Assembly: GCF_040869045.1 (NCBI RefSeq)
Contig: NC_090319.1
Span: 51,246,779 to 51,310,778, forward strand
Reading direction: 5' to 3'
DNA length: 64,000 nt
From: Eurosta solidaginis
Lineage: Eukaryota; Arthropoda; Insecta; Diptera; Tephritidae
Part shown: piece by piece, positions 1-12,067 of the stretch
Layout of the letters: each line of letters begins with the position of its first letter
Numbering within the stretch: position 1 is the first letter of the stretch
Program-made: the position numbers and the translations under genes
The notes under the pieces: generated by a model
What the model was told of the DNA's origin: nothing
Databases searched by the model: none
What the model saw: the letters and a program-made list of their open reading frames with translations, nothing else

Positions 1-383
1 AAACTATTCTGCTATAAATAAATGTACAACAACAATAAAGCAAGCAACCACACTTATAAACATATGCAAATTATAGCAAGCAGCCACATTTATGTAGAAG
101 GCAACGAAGAATATTCCCCACATATGACCAGCAGGTTAGAGCAAAGAGATTGTCTCACATACACATATGTAGTCATCAGCTAAGAGCAGAAGTTGTTACT
201 CACTCATACACACTCATATAGCCAAATAACCAAGTATGCGATACATCTATTCAATGTACATGAAAAGTCTAGACCTTAGGAGGAATATGCAAACGAGGCA
301 GCAGAGAGTATAAAAGCAACGCAAGCTGAGGAATAACTAATCAGATCGTGCAAAATAATCGGAGTCCCCCAAATTTCGTTACA
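1..383 (+). mobile_element. Partial LTR of the window's Ty3/gypsy family (5' end outside window)
   Basis: The stretch matches, block by block, the solo LTR at 52614-53127 and the paired LTRs at 32832-33314 and 35830-36332. Shared blocks include the 'caacgaagaatattcc' block, 'cacatatgtagtcatcagct', a TATA box followed by 'gcaacgcaagctgagg' (about 309-330), and the 3' terminus 'tttcgttaca' at 383. The R/U5 part between the TATA region and the end is much shortened. The left end lies before base 1, so I cannot say whether it is a solo LTR or half of an element. Confidence 0.75.
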
Positions 384-860
384 ATATAGTATTGACTGTG
401 AATGTGAGTGATTGTGACGCAAAGTGTCACGGCGTCATACCAAATCTGGTTTTAAAATAAAATAATTTAAAAAAAAATTGTTAAGTTAAACGGTTTTATT
501 GAAAACAATACTTACATGAAGTAATAATAATACTTAAAGCTAGAAAGTAATTTGGCAAGTCTTACGTACTAGTTATCATACTTCTCATCAATCTAAGGCG
601 TTGATCAGACAATTAAATAAATGTGTTGGGCGCGTCAAATTTCTATTGATAGTCATAAATAAATAAGACCAACTGAAACTTAATACGCCTCATATTTTTA
701 CTTAAAAAATGTTTTTTAAATTATTTTATTTTCAAGTTTTTAGTCTTAATTGCGTATTATTTCTCATTCTATTTAGTTCATTTAGTGACTCCTTATTACA
801 ATGTCTCTTTCGTGACAATTTGTTACAATTTAAGTACTGGAACTCCAAAGTATTTTGATG
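384..860. other. AT-rich sequence, nothing recognised
   Basis: AT-rich, with homopolymer runs. No coding signal, tRNA or inverted repeat was seen. The right part (about 600-860) probably belongs to the same dispersed repeat as the duplication that follows. Confidence 0.4.
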
Positions 861-875
861 TCACTTCTACCGGAT

Positions 876-1100
876 TGTATGTAATATTTGTTCCAAATAT
901 GTGCCAAATCGGACCACAAATACGATTTTTTAACGTCTCTATCCTTGCGCCACCTGGCGGCAATTTTTTTCTTCATATTTCTCTTTCTATTCATGTATGT
1001 AATATGTGTTCCAAATATGCGCCTAATCGGGGCACAAATACCATTTTTTTTAATATCTCGATCCTTGCGCCACCTAGCGGTGATTTTTGTCTTATTATTT
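876..1100. repeat. Tandem duplication of a ~110-bp dispersed-repeat unit
   Basis: Two imperfect copies lie head to tail. Each has 'gttccaaatatg', then 'aatcgg', 'cacaaatac', and a downstream 'atccttgcgccacct' followed by GGCGG or AGCGG. The apparent open frame across it simply follows the repeat and resembles no protein I know. Confidence 0.65.
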
Positions 1101-1190
1101 CAGTTTCATCGGACTATGAACTATATTTCAAGTTTGAAGCATATCGGGAGGTTACGTAAATTTTAGTCAAGGTAAATAAAACGGTTTAAA

Positions 1191-2309
1191 AAAAGGTACT
1201 AGATTTCTTAACCTTGAGCCAGAATCACTAACAACACATCCTCCTATAGAAAACTGAGCGGTCTGCAAAAAAAGTTAGGAAAGATTTTTTGCTTCATTGA
1301 CGCGTTTAGTAGTTATTCGAAGTTAAAGCTCAAACTCAAATTGTATGAGATTTCCATATAGTTTGTATGGAAAAAATAAAATAGCGTTGAGATGCCTCTA
1401 AAAATTAAAAAAAAAGCTGAAATATTAACATTTATCTTTTTTCTTGTCCAGAGCAATATTTTCGCTATACCAAAATAAAAAAAAAATGTTTTTTCCACAC
1501 CCTAATAAATATATATATATACTTATGTATATATGTGTATCTATACGTATACGACACACCTGTATTTTTTCTTAAACCCATCAATTATTTTACTTATTTA
1601 TGTTTCCGAAATTTGTTTACCATCAAATTCAATTTGATAGATTAATCTAAATAATATCGTCTTATTTGTTTGCTTAATAAAACACTGTTAGCAAAACAAC
1701 AACAAACACTTTTTTACGCAGCATGCCAGTGACAATTCCAAATTTAGAAAGTTCTGTATTTGAAAGTTGTATTCTTGTGCACAAGCATCTTAGGTAGTCA
1801 GCAAAATTACAAAGCACAATTTTTTTAATAAAATTAATGAAGGACATAACTTTCCCGCACTGCTAAATGGCACCCAATGTTGGGCTTCCTGTTAATGAAG
1901 CGTAGCGCAAGTTCAAACAAAAGTTGAAAAAACTTGCCTTACTGCAAGTTACCAAAATTCATATTAAGCGCCATACATAACGCAAATAAATTTGTCTGTC
2001 GGCAAAGGCCATCGAGGGCGGTGACAAAAGTCAGCCAAGTGCACATTTAAATAAAAAATGAAAGTTTTACATCTATGTTTATTACCTTCTAAGATGCTAA
2101 GCACCAGCTATTTGCCTTACAGGGAAGGAAAAAACTGCTTTGCTGAGCATATTTTAAGGTTTAAGTATGAAAAATGAGGTTTTAAAACATAAACAGGCTA
2201 TAAGAAAGGTGGAATTAAAAAATTTTTTGGTGTGTATATATGTAAGTGTGTAAAAAGAGTGAGCCAAATCCAGTGTGGCAGAAAAAGTGTGAGTTCAAAG
2301 CTAAGAATA
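1191..2309. other. Unassigned AT-rich spacer
   Basis: Contains a TA-rich microsatellite-like patch at about 1506-1556 and several A or T tracts. No gene or recognisable element was seen. Confidence 0.4.
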
Positions 2310-4216
2310 ACAAGGAAGGCTAAGTTCGGGTGTAACCGAATATTACATATTCAGCTGAGAGCTTTGGAGATAAAATAAGGAAAATCACCATGTAGGAAAA
2401 TGAACTTAGGGTAAACCTGGAATATGTCTGTATGACATGTGTATCAAATGAAAGGTATTAAAAAGTATTTTAAGTGGGAGTGGGTCATAGTTCTGTAGGT
2501 GGAAGCCATTTAGGGATATCGCCATAAAAATGGACCAGGGCTGACTCTAGAATTTGTTTTACGATATGGGTATCAACTGAAAGGTGGTAATGAGTATTTT
2601 AAAAGGGAGTGGGCCTTAGCTCTGTAGGTGGCCGCGTTTCAAGATATCGCCATAAAGGTGAACCAGGGGTGACTCTAGAATGTGTTTGTACGATATGGGA
2701 ATCAAATGAAAGGTGTTAAGGAGTATTTTAAAAGGGAGAAGACCTTAGTTCTATAGGCAGACGACTTTTCGAGATATTGCCATAAAGGTGGGCCAGGGTT
2801 CACTCTAGAATGCGTTTGTACAATACGGGTATCAAACGAAATGTGTTAATGAGTACTTTAAAAGAGCGTGGCCCTTAGTTCTATAGGTGGAGATGTAAAT
2901 GTGGACCCATGTGTGAGGGTGACCCAGAACATCATCTGTCAGATTCCGCCAATTTATTTACATATGTAATACCACGAACAGTATTTCTGCCAAGATTCCA
3001 AGGGCGTTTGATTTCGCCCTTCAGAACTTTTTCATTTTCTTCTACTTAATGTGGTAGGTGTCACACCCATTTTGCAAAGTTTTTCTAAAGTTATATTTTG
3101 CGTCAATAAACCAATCCAATTACCATGTTTCATCCCTTTTTTCGTATTTGGTATAGCCTTATGGCATTTTGTTTCATTTTTCGTAATTTCCAATATCGAA
3201 AAAGTGGGCGTAGTCATAGTCGGATTTCGGCCATTTTTTATACCAAGATAAACTGAGCTCAGTTAAGTACTTGAACTAAGTTTAGTACAGATTATCGATT
3301 TTTGCTCAATTTATCGAGTTAAAGGCCGAGCGGAAGGACAGACGGCCGACTGTGTATAAAAACTGAGCGCGGCTTAAAACGATTTCGCCCATTTTCACAG
3401 AAAACAGTTATCGTTATAGAGTCTATACCCCTACCAAATTTCACAAAGATTGGTAAATTTTTGTTCGACTTATGGCATTAAAAGTATTCTACACAAATTA
3501 AATAAAAAAGGGCGGAGCCATGACCATTTTGAAATTTTCTTTAATTTTTGTATTTTGTTGCACCATATCATTACTGCACCATATTATATACTGTAAAAAT
3601 ATTAAATTTTTTGTTAAAATTTGACTTTAAAAAATTTTTATTAAAAAGTGGGCATGTTCTTCATCTGATTTTGCTGATTTTTATTTAGCGTACATATAGG
3701 AATTGGGGTAAAGTTCCTGCCAAATTTCATCATGATATCTTCAACAACTGCCAATTACAGCTGGCAAAACTTATAAATGACCTTCTTTTAAAAGTGGGCG
3801 GTACTACCCCCATTGTCCAAAATTTTTCAAATTTTCTATTCTGCGGCATAAGGTCAACCCACCTACCAAGTTTCATCGCTTTATCCCCCTTTGGTAATGA
3901 ATTATCGCACGTTTTCTGTTTTTCGAAATTGTCAATATCGAAAAAGTGGGCGTGGTTATAGTCCGATATCGTTCATTTTAAATAACGATCCGAGATGAGT
4001 GCCCAGGAACCTACATACCAAATTTCATCAAGATACCTCAAAATGTACTCAAGTTATCGCGTTAACGGACGGACGGACAGACGGACATGGCTCAATCAAA
4101 TTTTTTTTCGGTACTGATGATTTTGATATGTGGAAGTCTATATCTATCTCGCTTGTACAACCAACCGTTATCCAATCAAATTTAATATACTCTGTGTGCA
4201 AAGTACGCTGAGTATA
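2310..4216 (+). mobile_element. Array-bearing repeat element, copy A (family 1/4 intermediate)
   Basis: The 5' module reads ACAAGGAAGGCTAAG, then a hairpin GTTCGG-loop-CCGAA(t), then 'tattcagctgag'. About five copies of a 130-bp unit follow (about 2390-2930), then a ~1.2-kb tail built of ~150-bp modules with GTGGGCG boxes. The tail ends in a GACG-rich run, 'catggctcaatcaaa', and 'gtacgctgagtata'. The end motif GCTGAGTATA is the near reverse complement of the start motif tATTCAGC, as in the other copies. Nothing codes for protein; the apparent frames are repeat translations. Presumably a non-autonomous DNA-type element. Confidence 0.75.
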
Positions 4217-4339
4217 AAAATAGAGGAACGATTACCAAGTACTCGTGAATGCAAATAATTTTCGTTTGTTTGAGACAAGCTACATCGTCCTCCTATTGGT
4301 TTCTTATCAGCTTATTATTGATTTTATATTGAAGATTTT

Positions 4340-4650
4340 GCGATATCTATTTCACAACAAACCGGTGAGTTGTTAATAAAAATCGATAGCACGTCCATAA
4401 CAAATTGGTAATACTTCGATAAGAAATCGATAATTCTTCGATATGAAATTGATGTTTTTTTGTAGCAAATATATAACTTTTCGATATCAAAGTGGATATA
4501 AAATCGATAATTTTTCGATATTTAACCAATAATGAGGTAAAATGTAAATTAACTTTCCAATAAATAATAGGTGACTTCCCAATAATAAGAAAATAATTTT
4601 TTGATAAGAAATCGACACCTTCTTGATATCATATCGATAACAAATCGGTA
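4340..4650. repeat. ATCGAT-rich degenerate tandem repeat
   Basis: A loose ~40-50-bp pattern recurs: 'ttcgataagaaatcgata', 'ttcgatatcaaa', 'aaaatcgataa'. It resembles 52290-52612 and 63600-63800. ATCGAT cores resemble the DRE/BEAF-32 site known in Drosophila. That they are functional here is inference. Confidence 0.55.
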
Positions 4651-4654
4651 CCGT

Positions 4655-4985
4655 AAAAACAGCTTGGTCAGTAAGAGCAGATGTAGGAAGTACGAGTTGG
4701 ATGGGGAAACGATAGAGCACGTTTTGTGCTCGTGCCCTGCACTTGCCAGGCTAAGACTCCAGCTATTAGGAGTGATACAGCTGTCAGATCTAGAAGCAGG
4801 AAGTGGCTTAAGTTCTGGGAAGCTTCTAGTATTTGCCAAGAGGACGGAATAATTTTATAACATAGGTCCTGGTTTTTGATAGGGTTTTTAGTTTGGTCGT
4901 TTGAAAAATTTGTGGTAACACTATGGACTCATTTAGTCAGTGTGAGGTCTTCATGGACCGGTCAGTTCAACCTAACATAACCTAA
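4655..4985 (+). mobile_element. 3' end of an RNase-H-bearing LINE (I/LOA-like), ORF2 C-terminus and 3'UTR
   Basis: The forward frame ending at the TAA at 4850-4852 contains a cysteine/histidine stretch of the form C-R-K-Y-E...E-H-V-L-C-S-C-P-A-L-A. That is the usual C-terminal zinc-binding tail of this LINE type. The 3'UTR ends in 'caacctaacataacctaa'. The same tail recurs at 20800-21190(-), 21200-21930(+), 58850-59190(-), 60900-61225(+) and 61845-62015(-). The copy is 5'-truncated, as is normal for LINE insertions. The clade name is inference. Confidence 0.65.
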
Positions 4986-5099
4986 TCGTCGAAAATATAT
5001 TTTGGTACTACGGCTTATGTTATGAAATAACTTCATTCTCATGGAAAGTTCTAGATGTTATATAGAACCCAGCAATGAAATAAATTTGGAGGTGAGCTT

Positions 5100-5965
5100 C
5101 GTATTATGCGCTGTCCTTCATTAGTAGCGTTAAGTCCAGAGGAATGCCTTAAGGCGCTGGAAACTTTTAATATGTATGGATTGTAATTGTCTACGCGGGG
5201 TCCATGTAACTAAACAGTGTCCCTCCTGAGATTTTCGGCGGTGCGGGCGCAAGCACAATATCTTTCGTGAAGAGCTAAGTGATATTGATTTTAATATCTC
5301 AGGCACATTAATGCTGATGTGTGAATTCATATTATTATGCCAGTTATTGTAAAGAAAGAGGTACACCAACCGTCCGCCCAGCGCAAACGTGTAGGTTAGG
5401 TAGTATTTGGACCAGCTATTGAAAGTTCCACAGCAATTCCAATTTCCCAGTCCTTTTATGCCAGTGCGCTTAAGTCAGAGCAGTGCTTGGAAGTATTAGT
5501 TAGTAGTTTTCGGAATGGGAGGGAACAGCGAAGGTAAACAATTATTCGCAGCCACGCACATCCGTACTGCGGAAGGCCATGGATTTGGTCCAGTTATACA
5601 TCCATAGAATTGCAGAGATAGGCGGCTTTTATACACATGCTTTGCATAAGTTTCTTAGAAGTGAACGGACTCGCTGTACGGTAAAACCGGGCTTCTATTT
5701 AAGGTATATTGAGTTTTTGCATGCGTAGTCAGCGTTGCGATACATGGAGCGAGTTTCTAATGAGGATGCAAAAGTTGCCGTTTTAGAAAAGATTCGAATT
5801 GTGTTTAATACCACCGCTCTTAAGCCTGCGAGCATTTCAATTAATGAAAGGCTTAGGATGGGACCTACTCTGCTGGACGCATGGTTTTGTATCTTCTGTG
5901 GAATCCTGAAACCGAAAAAATGTTCGGCAGGTGGGGTTCAGTGCACCGAGATTAATAATATATAA
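5100..5965 (+). pseudogene. BEL/Pao-type retrotransposon remnant (gag knuckles and RT N-terminus)
   Basis: At about 5165-5265 a forward frame gives a cysteine-rich run (C-x2-C...H-V-T-K-Q-C-P-S-stop-...C-G-R-K-H) like the zinc knuckles of BEL/Pao gag. At 5735-5890 the frame reads K-I-R-I-V-F-N-T...I-N-E-R-L-R-M-G-P-T-L. This fits the BEL/Pao reverse transcriptase entry motif (V-V-F-D-A-S...S-L-N-D-x-L-x-x-G-P). The order gag then RT is right, but stops and frame changes separate them and the protease region is unrecognisable. No LTRs were found. The family call rests on these two motifs only. Confidence 0.5.
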
Positions 5966-6439
5966 CTTGGCGTGAAATACAAACGCCCGAGTCGGAATCT
6001 AGTGGCTGATAATTGTTAGGTATGGTATGGCTTTTAATCCCTTTAGCGCCGTTCCTACCCTCCATTAATGTGCATACATGAACTAGGACATCGTAGCTTA
6101 ACCGATATTGGCTTCAGATGTCCGAAATGCTATTCAGCGTCTTTCTTCGTTCTTCTTTCTTTCGTTTCTTATTCTAAAGGGGTAACTCCAGCTCGTAACG
6201 TGAATAAAAACGGCTGGAAAACGTAAACTACGAAAAGTGAATTCCAGTGTTTCCGCCGCGCTCAAAGAATTTGTAGAACTTACCGAGGAGCGCTGGTGCA
6301 AGCTTTTCAATAGACAACAGAATACTACCTTTTCCTTGCGTTGTGATCCCTAGTCAAATGAGTTGTTCTTCGGGTTCGAAGGTTCGCCGCATAGTGGCAC
6401 TGTAATAGAGAGCAATGTTATTGCGCTAACCCACTATTT

Positions 6440-6560
6440 TTAAGCGACTTAAACTATGAGTTTTTTTCTTTCGTTTGTTTCATAAGCGCTGAAATTCTCA
6501 TCCGGCTTATGAAATATTCTAAAGACATATTTTTAGTTTTTAGTTTGAAATGGAGTCCAT
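6440..6560. repeat. ~115-bp dispersed repeat shared with 15401-15510
   Basis: Both places read 'gactt(g/a)aactatga', then 'tcgtttgtttcat', 'gaaattctca' or 'gtaattctca', and 'gaaatattctaaagacat'. At 15401 the copy lies inside the unexplained gap or intron of the 14-16 kb transposon gene, so it may be part of an inserted element. Confidence 0.5.
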
Positions 6561-6580
6561 TAATACAGTCCATTAAACTA

Positions 6581-6941
6581 GATAGATAGATATAAAGCGC
6601 GATAACCTCGAAGAGATCTAAGGCCGAGTTTCTCTTCCAATTTGCGTCGTGCTGCTCTTGATTTTCCCTACAAATTGGGCGGACGGGACCTACATGTTTT
6701 ATGCCGACTCCGAACGGCATCTGCAAGGCAGATGAGTTTTCACTGAGAGCTTTTCATGGCAGAAATACACCCGGAGCGCTTGCCAAACACTGCCGAGGGG
6801 CGACCCCGCTTAGAAAAATTTTCTTCTAATTGAAAAACCCTATTTCTAAAATTTTGATGTTGCTTTGCCCGGGGTGCGAACCCAGGGCTAAGGGTGTGCT
6901 AGGCGGAGCACGCTACCATCACACCACGGTGGCCGCCATTC
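6581..6941 (-). mobile_element. tRNA-derived SINE, copy 1, with 13-bp target duplication
   Basis: Read on the minus strand it starts GGCGGCCACCGTGGTG. An A-box-like 'tggtgtgatggtagcg' and a B-box-like 'gggttcgcaccccgg' follow, which form an internal RNA polymerase III promoter. The body is ~270 bp and the 3' tail is simple (gata/TA-rich). The same body recurs at 59705-60030 and 61251-61616. The insertion is flanked by perfect copies of GTCCATTAAACTA (6568-6580 and 6942-6954), the mark of LINE-driven insertion. SINEs code for nothing and rely on a partner LINE. Confidence 0.85.
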
Positions 6942-6985
6942 GTCCATTAAACTAATAATTTATAAAATAATAAATTTATAAAATG

Positions 6986-7062
6986 CTTGGTTGCAGTGGA
7001 CTTTGAACCCGCAACCCCAAACGTTTGAGTCGGGTACGTCATCCACTGTGCCACGAATCATA
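6986..7062 (-). repeat. tRNA-like fragment (degenerate SINE head or tRNA pseudogene)
   Basis: On the minus strand there is a perfect A-box match 'tggcacagtgg' followed ~45 bases later by 'gggttcaaagtcc', close to a B box, and then 'caacca'. The acceptor and T stems do not pair properly, so it is not a working tRNA gene. Confidence 0.4.
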
Positions 7063-7876
7063 CGCCTACAATCACATCAAATTACTCCCTTATAACTCAC
7101 ATTAAACTGCTCGCCCTCAACCCCCACGCTTAGCTACACTGAGTTGACACCGTCCTTGGCCTTGATGTAAAAGCCGCAAAAGTGCACCAATTCCCGCGTT
7201 ATTCAGCAGTTTCTGACAAAGATAAGGTGGCAACTTCAAGCGGCAACCCTAAATAAAAATGCTTCTGCAGAAATACTGAGTAAAATATTTTTTGTTTGAT
7301 GTGACCTTTTGCGAAAAACCCGGTCTTTAAAATAGAAATCAAATCCTCATGAGTTTAGTTTCCAAATCTTTTTTTTTAGCACATTTTATACTTTGGAAAT
7401 CCAGTTTTACAGTAAGCGATTGTCAGAATCCGTTACCTTCATAGTTAGAGAAAATGAAATTATTTACTCTTGTTATTGTTATTCTTATAAATACTTCACA
7501 ACTCACACACTTAATTTAAGGGATTTGCATAAATGAGCAATATTTGGAGTGTACTTTGCATAGCTCTGCAGAGTTTGGGATACACAATACACCAAACTTA
7601 CATACTTACTAACTGTACATTTTTTAACACGGCTACAGTGAACAGCGGGAAACATTCTTAAGCAACTGTGCAAAGCATGTATCGTATGAGTACTTCTGCT
7701 ATTTGTTAGCACCAACAACAAGAACAACAACAGCAGAATGTATACATAGCAAGTTTAGAATATTTTTCATTTTTTACCTTTCTAACATCACCCCAATTGC
7801 TCCTTTGTATAACGAAGCATTTAATTTAAGAAGTTTTTCAACTTTACCTTGAGTGCTGAGTTTTGAAGTTTGTTTT
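7063..7876. other. Unassigned spacer
   Basis: No gene, repeat boundary or RNA was recognised. There are short CAA-type patches near 7700-7735. Confidence 0.35.
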
Positions 7877-9292
7877 TATACCCAGCTGTACTTATACACA
7901 GGTTATTATAACTTTGATTGGATAACGGTTGGTGTTGTACAGGTACAATGGAATCGATATTGATATAGGCTTCCATAAATCAAAGTCATCAGTATCGAAA
8001 AAAATGTGATGTCCGTCCGTCCGTACATGTCCGTCTGTACGTCCGTTATCATGATAACTTGAGCAAATATTGAGATATCTTCACCAAATTTGGTATACGA
8101 GCTTATCTGGACCCAGAATTGGTTTTGGAAATGAGTGAAATCGGACGATAACACGCCCACTTTTTCGATATCGAAAATTAAGAAAAATGGAAAAAATGAA
8201 ATAATTTAAAAACGAATGCCGCTGAGGTAATGAAATTTGGTTGGTGAATTAGTTTTATGACGCAAAACATAAATTTAGGCGTGGCACAACCCACATTTAG
8301 AAGAAGAAAAGTTGGAAGTTTAACAAGATATTACATTGACCTATTTTGCTTTGTGCATTTTCCGACAGGGTGGACACATGATGTATATTGAAACGATTTT
8401 ACAACAGACAAACACACAACAACAAATAAACACAAAACAATAAACGCACCAAAGCAACAAACTCACAGAAAAGGTTAAACGACTAGAATTACTGACTTTA
8501 ACCTGTCTCACAATTCGATCAGTAAACATCAACCTCGCTTCTGAATGAACACACAGCACATACACATAAATATACACAAACATACATTCTGACAATACCT
8601 GCTCGTGTAACTACGAACTATAAGTACAAAAAAATTACTACAACAGATCAGAACGAAAATCGACACAGATGATGGCACAAGACCAAAACCGGTTTTTCTC
8701 GAAACCAAATTTTGACAAGGGATGATGAAAAATTGTTCCAATATTACATTAAAATTTGGCAGAGACACTATCCTTGCCAAATTATGTTGGCGAGATAATC
8801 AAAATCGGTTGAAGGCCACACCCAGTTTTGCTAAATTTCAAACTTTAACAAAGTGTGCAATAGCTCAATGGTATTTAACTACATTTGATTGATATTCTAC
8901 CCCAGTAGTGGTTTGGTTGAGCTAGAAACAAAACTTAAGCAAATTTTGAAAATGGGCGTGACCCGCCCCCTTTTTCGTACCTCTTTCCAAAATACTTTTA
9001 ATGCGATAAGACGAACAAAAACCTCCAAATCTGAACGAAATTTGGCATATACTTTTTTTCATAGCTACAACTGTTAAAATGCATTTTTAGCCGCTCAAGT
9101 TCATTAATGGTAGCCTCTTTATCCGTTTTGCTTCTTTTGAACTAGAATGAGTTCAGCATAGAACCATATATGTATTACTGCGCAGCTCCATAACACTATT
9201 ACCCACACAAAGTAAACCACAACAGCGTTTCAAGTGTACAGCTGGGTATGTTATATAAGGTTTCACCCGCACTTAGACTTTTTCTCACTTGT
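7877..9292 (-). mobile_element. Family-2 repeat element (no 130-bp array)
   Basis: On the minus strand the 5' module is ACAAGTGAGAAAAAGTCTAA, then 'gtgcgggtgaaacc', then 'catacccagctgt'. The 3' end (7877 onward on the plus strand) is 'acagctgggtata', the exact complement of the start motif. The GTCCGTCCGT tract, 'aacttgagcaaat' and 'cacgcccactttttcgatatcg' mark it as a cousin of the family-1 tails. The 130-bp array is absent. Bases 8340-8650 (CAA-rich) match no other copy and may be an insertion. Confidence 0.7.
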
Positions 9293-9330
9293 TTTTTTTG
9301 TTTTTGTTTTTTTTTTTTTTTTGTTTATTA
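9293..9330. repeat. T-rich simple sequence
   Basis: A run of T tracts interrupted by single G residues, directly against the end of the family-2 element. Confidence 0.8.
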
Positions 9331-10260
9331 GGTTTGTGGTATTCAAATGTTGTCACCTTATTTTTAACCAACGTTGTGGTAGCGAAAAGTTTTAATACTG
9401 CAGCATCTAAAAGCTGTGCTATAGGTCTTGTAAGCTTGTAAGCTAGCGACAAATATCCTTTGCGTGAATATACGCTCCTACACATATATGTAAATATCTA
9501 CACAGAAATAATTGCAAACAACAAATATTTTACTAAAACTTGGAAATCATTATGTGAACAGGTTTTAACTTATTTAGTATTGAAAAGAGCTTTCTAAAAA
9601 AATTTAAATACAATTTTTATATCGTGCAATATGCAGTTAAAAGTCACTCCTATATGGGCAAATCCCAAAAATTTTTAATTTTTTGGATACTCCGGTTTTA
9701 CAGACGGGCAAAAAACTTAAGGCCAGGAAAAAGTACAAGGACCTTTTGACTATCCGATCTGATGATTTTAAAAATCAAGAAAGTTGATAGTAAGTTTTTG
9801 CAGAACTTCGAAACATTAAAAACCTCGATTTTTACACTTTTTCAAGCGATACCGTTGATTTTTTTTTTTAATTTTTTCGATTAAATTTTGAGGCATCGCT
9901 GAAACGCTATGGAATTTAAACTGAATGTTTTTTTTGGGACGGAGATCCTAAAAGTATGAGCAAAATGAATGTGCCCCTCCAATACTGAAAACTATCATCA
10001 ATCAAAATAGCGATACTTTTTTTTGTAATTTTCAATATTGAGAGTTGTTTGCTTATAGCTTTTTGAGGCAACTGAGTATTGAAATTTGGATTATGCACGC
10101 TAATAGCCTATCAGGGACTCAAAATACCTAGGTCCTCAAATTCGATGTGCCCCTTTCAGTTTTGAAGGTAGAGGCAGAAAAGTGGAGGCACTTGGTTGCG
10201 TAAATTTTTTTCAGGTGCATGTTTTTTTGTGGGCACAGCTACAATTTTACTTTTATCACT

Positions 10261-10649
10261 TCATACCTATTTTTTATTTTTTTCTCTACACCACAGTAGT
10301 ATACCATCAATTGCCTCATCTTAGAATATTTACGCATGGAAAGTTATTGATGTTTGTACATGGGGCAAATATACGAAATTTCCAAAAAAATTGGCAATCG
10401 TTAAAAAGTGTAGACAATTTTTTTTTTTTTAACCAGGTTTTATTTAAAAGTAAATGAAAAGAAACACAAATATGGTACAAATATTAAAAAAAAAAAATCC
10501 ACTTTTTGACGATTGCCAATTTTCGGCGAAAATTTCGTATATTTGTCCCGTGTACAAACATCAATAACTTTCCTTGCGTGAATATTCTAAGATGAGGCAA
10601 TTGATGGTATACTACTGTGGTGTAGAGAAAAAATTAACAAACGGGTATG
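10261..10649. repeat. Long inverted repeat: ~150-bp arms, ~86-bp loop
   Basis: The left arm 10261-10412 and the reverse complement of the right arm 10499-10649 match base for base through 'ctctacaccacagtagtata', 'caattgcctcatcttagaat' and 'ggaaagttattgatgtttgt', with roughly a dozen differences. A transcript would fold into a long double-stranded hairpin. Open frames across it are incidental. Confidence 0.85.
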
Positions 10650-10658
10650 AAATACTTG

Positions 10659-11155
10659 ACGGTTACCCGGTTTCAAAATTTTTCCGATATCTCTAAAACC
10701 GGGTTTCGGATATCAACAAAATTTTACCTAAATATACCCCACATAGATATGTACATCCTGTTAAAATTTCAACACAATCGGTTAAGAAGTTTTTAAATAA
10801 GTAAACAAAATTTTAAGTTTTCCGGGTTTATATTTTTATCAATATCTCCAAAACCGGTTCTCGGGTATTAAAACTTTTTTACCTAAACATACTTCGCTCA
10901 TATATCTATACGCTTTTAAAGTTTCAAAAGAATCGGTAGAAAGGTGTTAAAATAAATGTGTTGCAAACTTTGCAGAAAAAATAGTTGGCGGTTATTCGGT
11001 TTTATATTTTTACCGATATCTACAAAACCGGGTCTCGTGTATCAAAAAAATGTTACATAGCTAACAGCTGCATATATCTCCATATTTTGTTAAAATTTCA
11101 ATATAATCGATACAGAAGTATTGAAATAAATGTATATTTAACATTGCGACCTCAA
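10659..11155 (+). repeat. Three ~165-bp tandem repeats
   Basis: The shared order in each unit is 'ggtttatatttttaccgata', 'tctccaaaaccggg', 'acctaaatatac', 'aaaatttcaa', 'atcggta' and 'aaataaatg'. The units begin near 10659, 10817 and 10986 and are moderately diverged. No coding potential was seen. Confidence 0.65.
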
Positions 11156-11659
11156 TTTTGCTCGATCTTTTGACTATATCTTTTTGACGCATTATGTAAG
11201 ACGAGTAACGGCGATGCACTATAGTTCCAATTTACCCCTCAATGTTCCTAACAAAAAGATATTTGCGTGACACCATGTTTCAAAAAAAAATTTGTTTCTC
11301 CAAAAAAATCAAAGTTTGGCGGATTTCCCCATATAGCGAACGTCAAAAGAGATGCACACTTTTGAAACTTGCTAAGCCGACAAGTGTTATTTCTACCTTC
11401 TAATTAAAAATAAAAAATAAAAAAGTAACAAAAAAAGGCCATCTCCGACAATATCGAAAGTTTTGGTAAGAGACTTAGATACTTAGTTTTAGTTACTTAA
11501 AATAAAAACTTACCTTAAATTGTATCTTAGAATAAAGTTTTTAAATTGTTTACACTACGCACAGCATTGATACGAACGTACGCTCATTGAGTGCTATAGC
11601 GGCAAGAAGTTTGATTATGTGAGTCATCAACTTCTCTTTCAGTTATACGATTAACGAAT

Positions 11660-11945
11660 TGTTTGTTCTGTGTATTGTTTTTGTTGTTGTTCTTTTTCTT
11701 CTTGTATTAACGATAAAGACACTCCCCGAAAGCTTTTGGAGTGTTATCGATGTTGATGGTGCTTTGCCGGATATACATGCGCTACGTTGCGGTAACAAAG
11801 CACAATTAATGTGCTAGCCCGAACAAGTGGGGAACGACTAATATGACCATATTAAACCGTCTAGGCTATCCCGACCTCCCCATCCCCTAGTTCCATGTGT
11901 ATATGGAATATGCGTTGTTCATTTCACCATACCTGATTCAAATCA
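11660..11945. repeat. Dispersed repeat with CTCCCCGAAAGCTTTTGGAG motif
   Basis: A TTGTTGTTG tract is followed by 'cactccccgaaagctttt', 'gtgttatcgatgttgatggt' and 'tgctttgccggatata'. The same elements appear in reverse at 53430-53540. The layout suggests the end of a non-LTR element or SINE, but I cannot name the family. Confidence 0.5.
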
Positions 11946-12067
11946 GGCTAAGCCACTATTGACTTAACAAAGACAATAACATCACCTCTCAAATGTAGCG
12001 AAAAATCACTTTTGCCAATAAATGCTACTTTGGACTAGGTAGGCAATGGTGAAGTTAAGTCATCTCC

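Larger units (their letters stand above)
9650..11336. mobile_element. Putative foldback element with CTATATGGG ends
   Basis: The left edge reads CTATATGGGCAAATCC; the reverse complement of the right edge reads CTATATGGGGAAATCC, and weaker similarity continues ~30 bp inwards. Inside lie a long hairpin (10261-10649) and three ~165-bp tandem repeats (10659-11155). No transposase was seen. The outer boundaries are tentative and no target duplication was identified. Confidence 0.45.

Noticed and set aside
785..1166. 124-codon frame across 785-1159
   Set aside because: It covers a tandemly duplicated non-coding repeat, and two frames are open at once with no known similarity.
6986..7062. Functional tRNA gene
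   Set aside because: The A and B boxes are good but the acceptor and T stems do not pair.
10182..10457. 91-codon frame in the hairpin arm
   Set aside because: It lies in an inverted-repeat arm with homopolymers; the mirrored arm does not preserve it.
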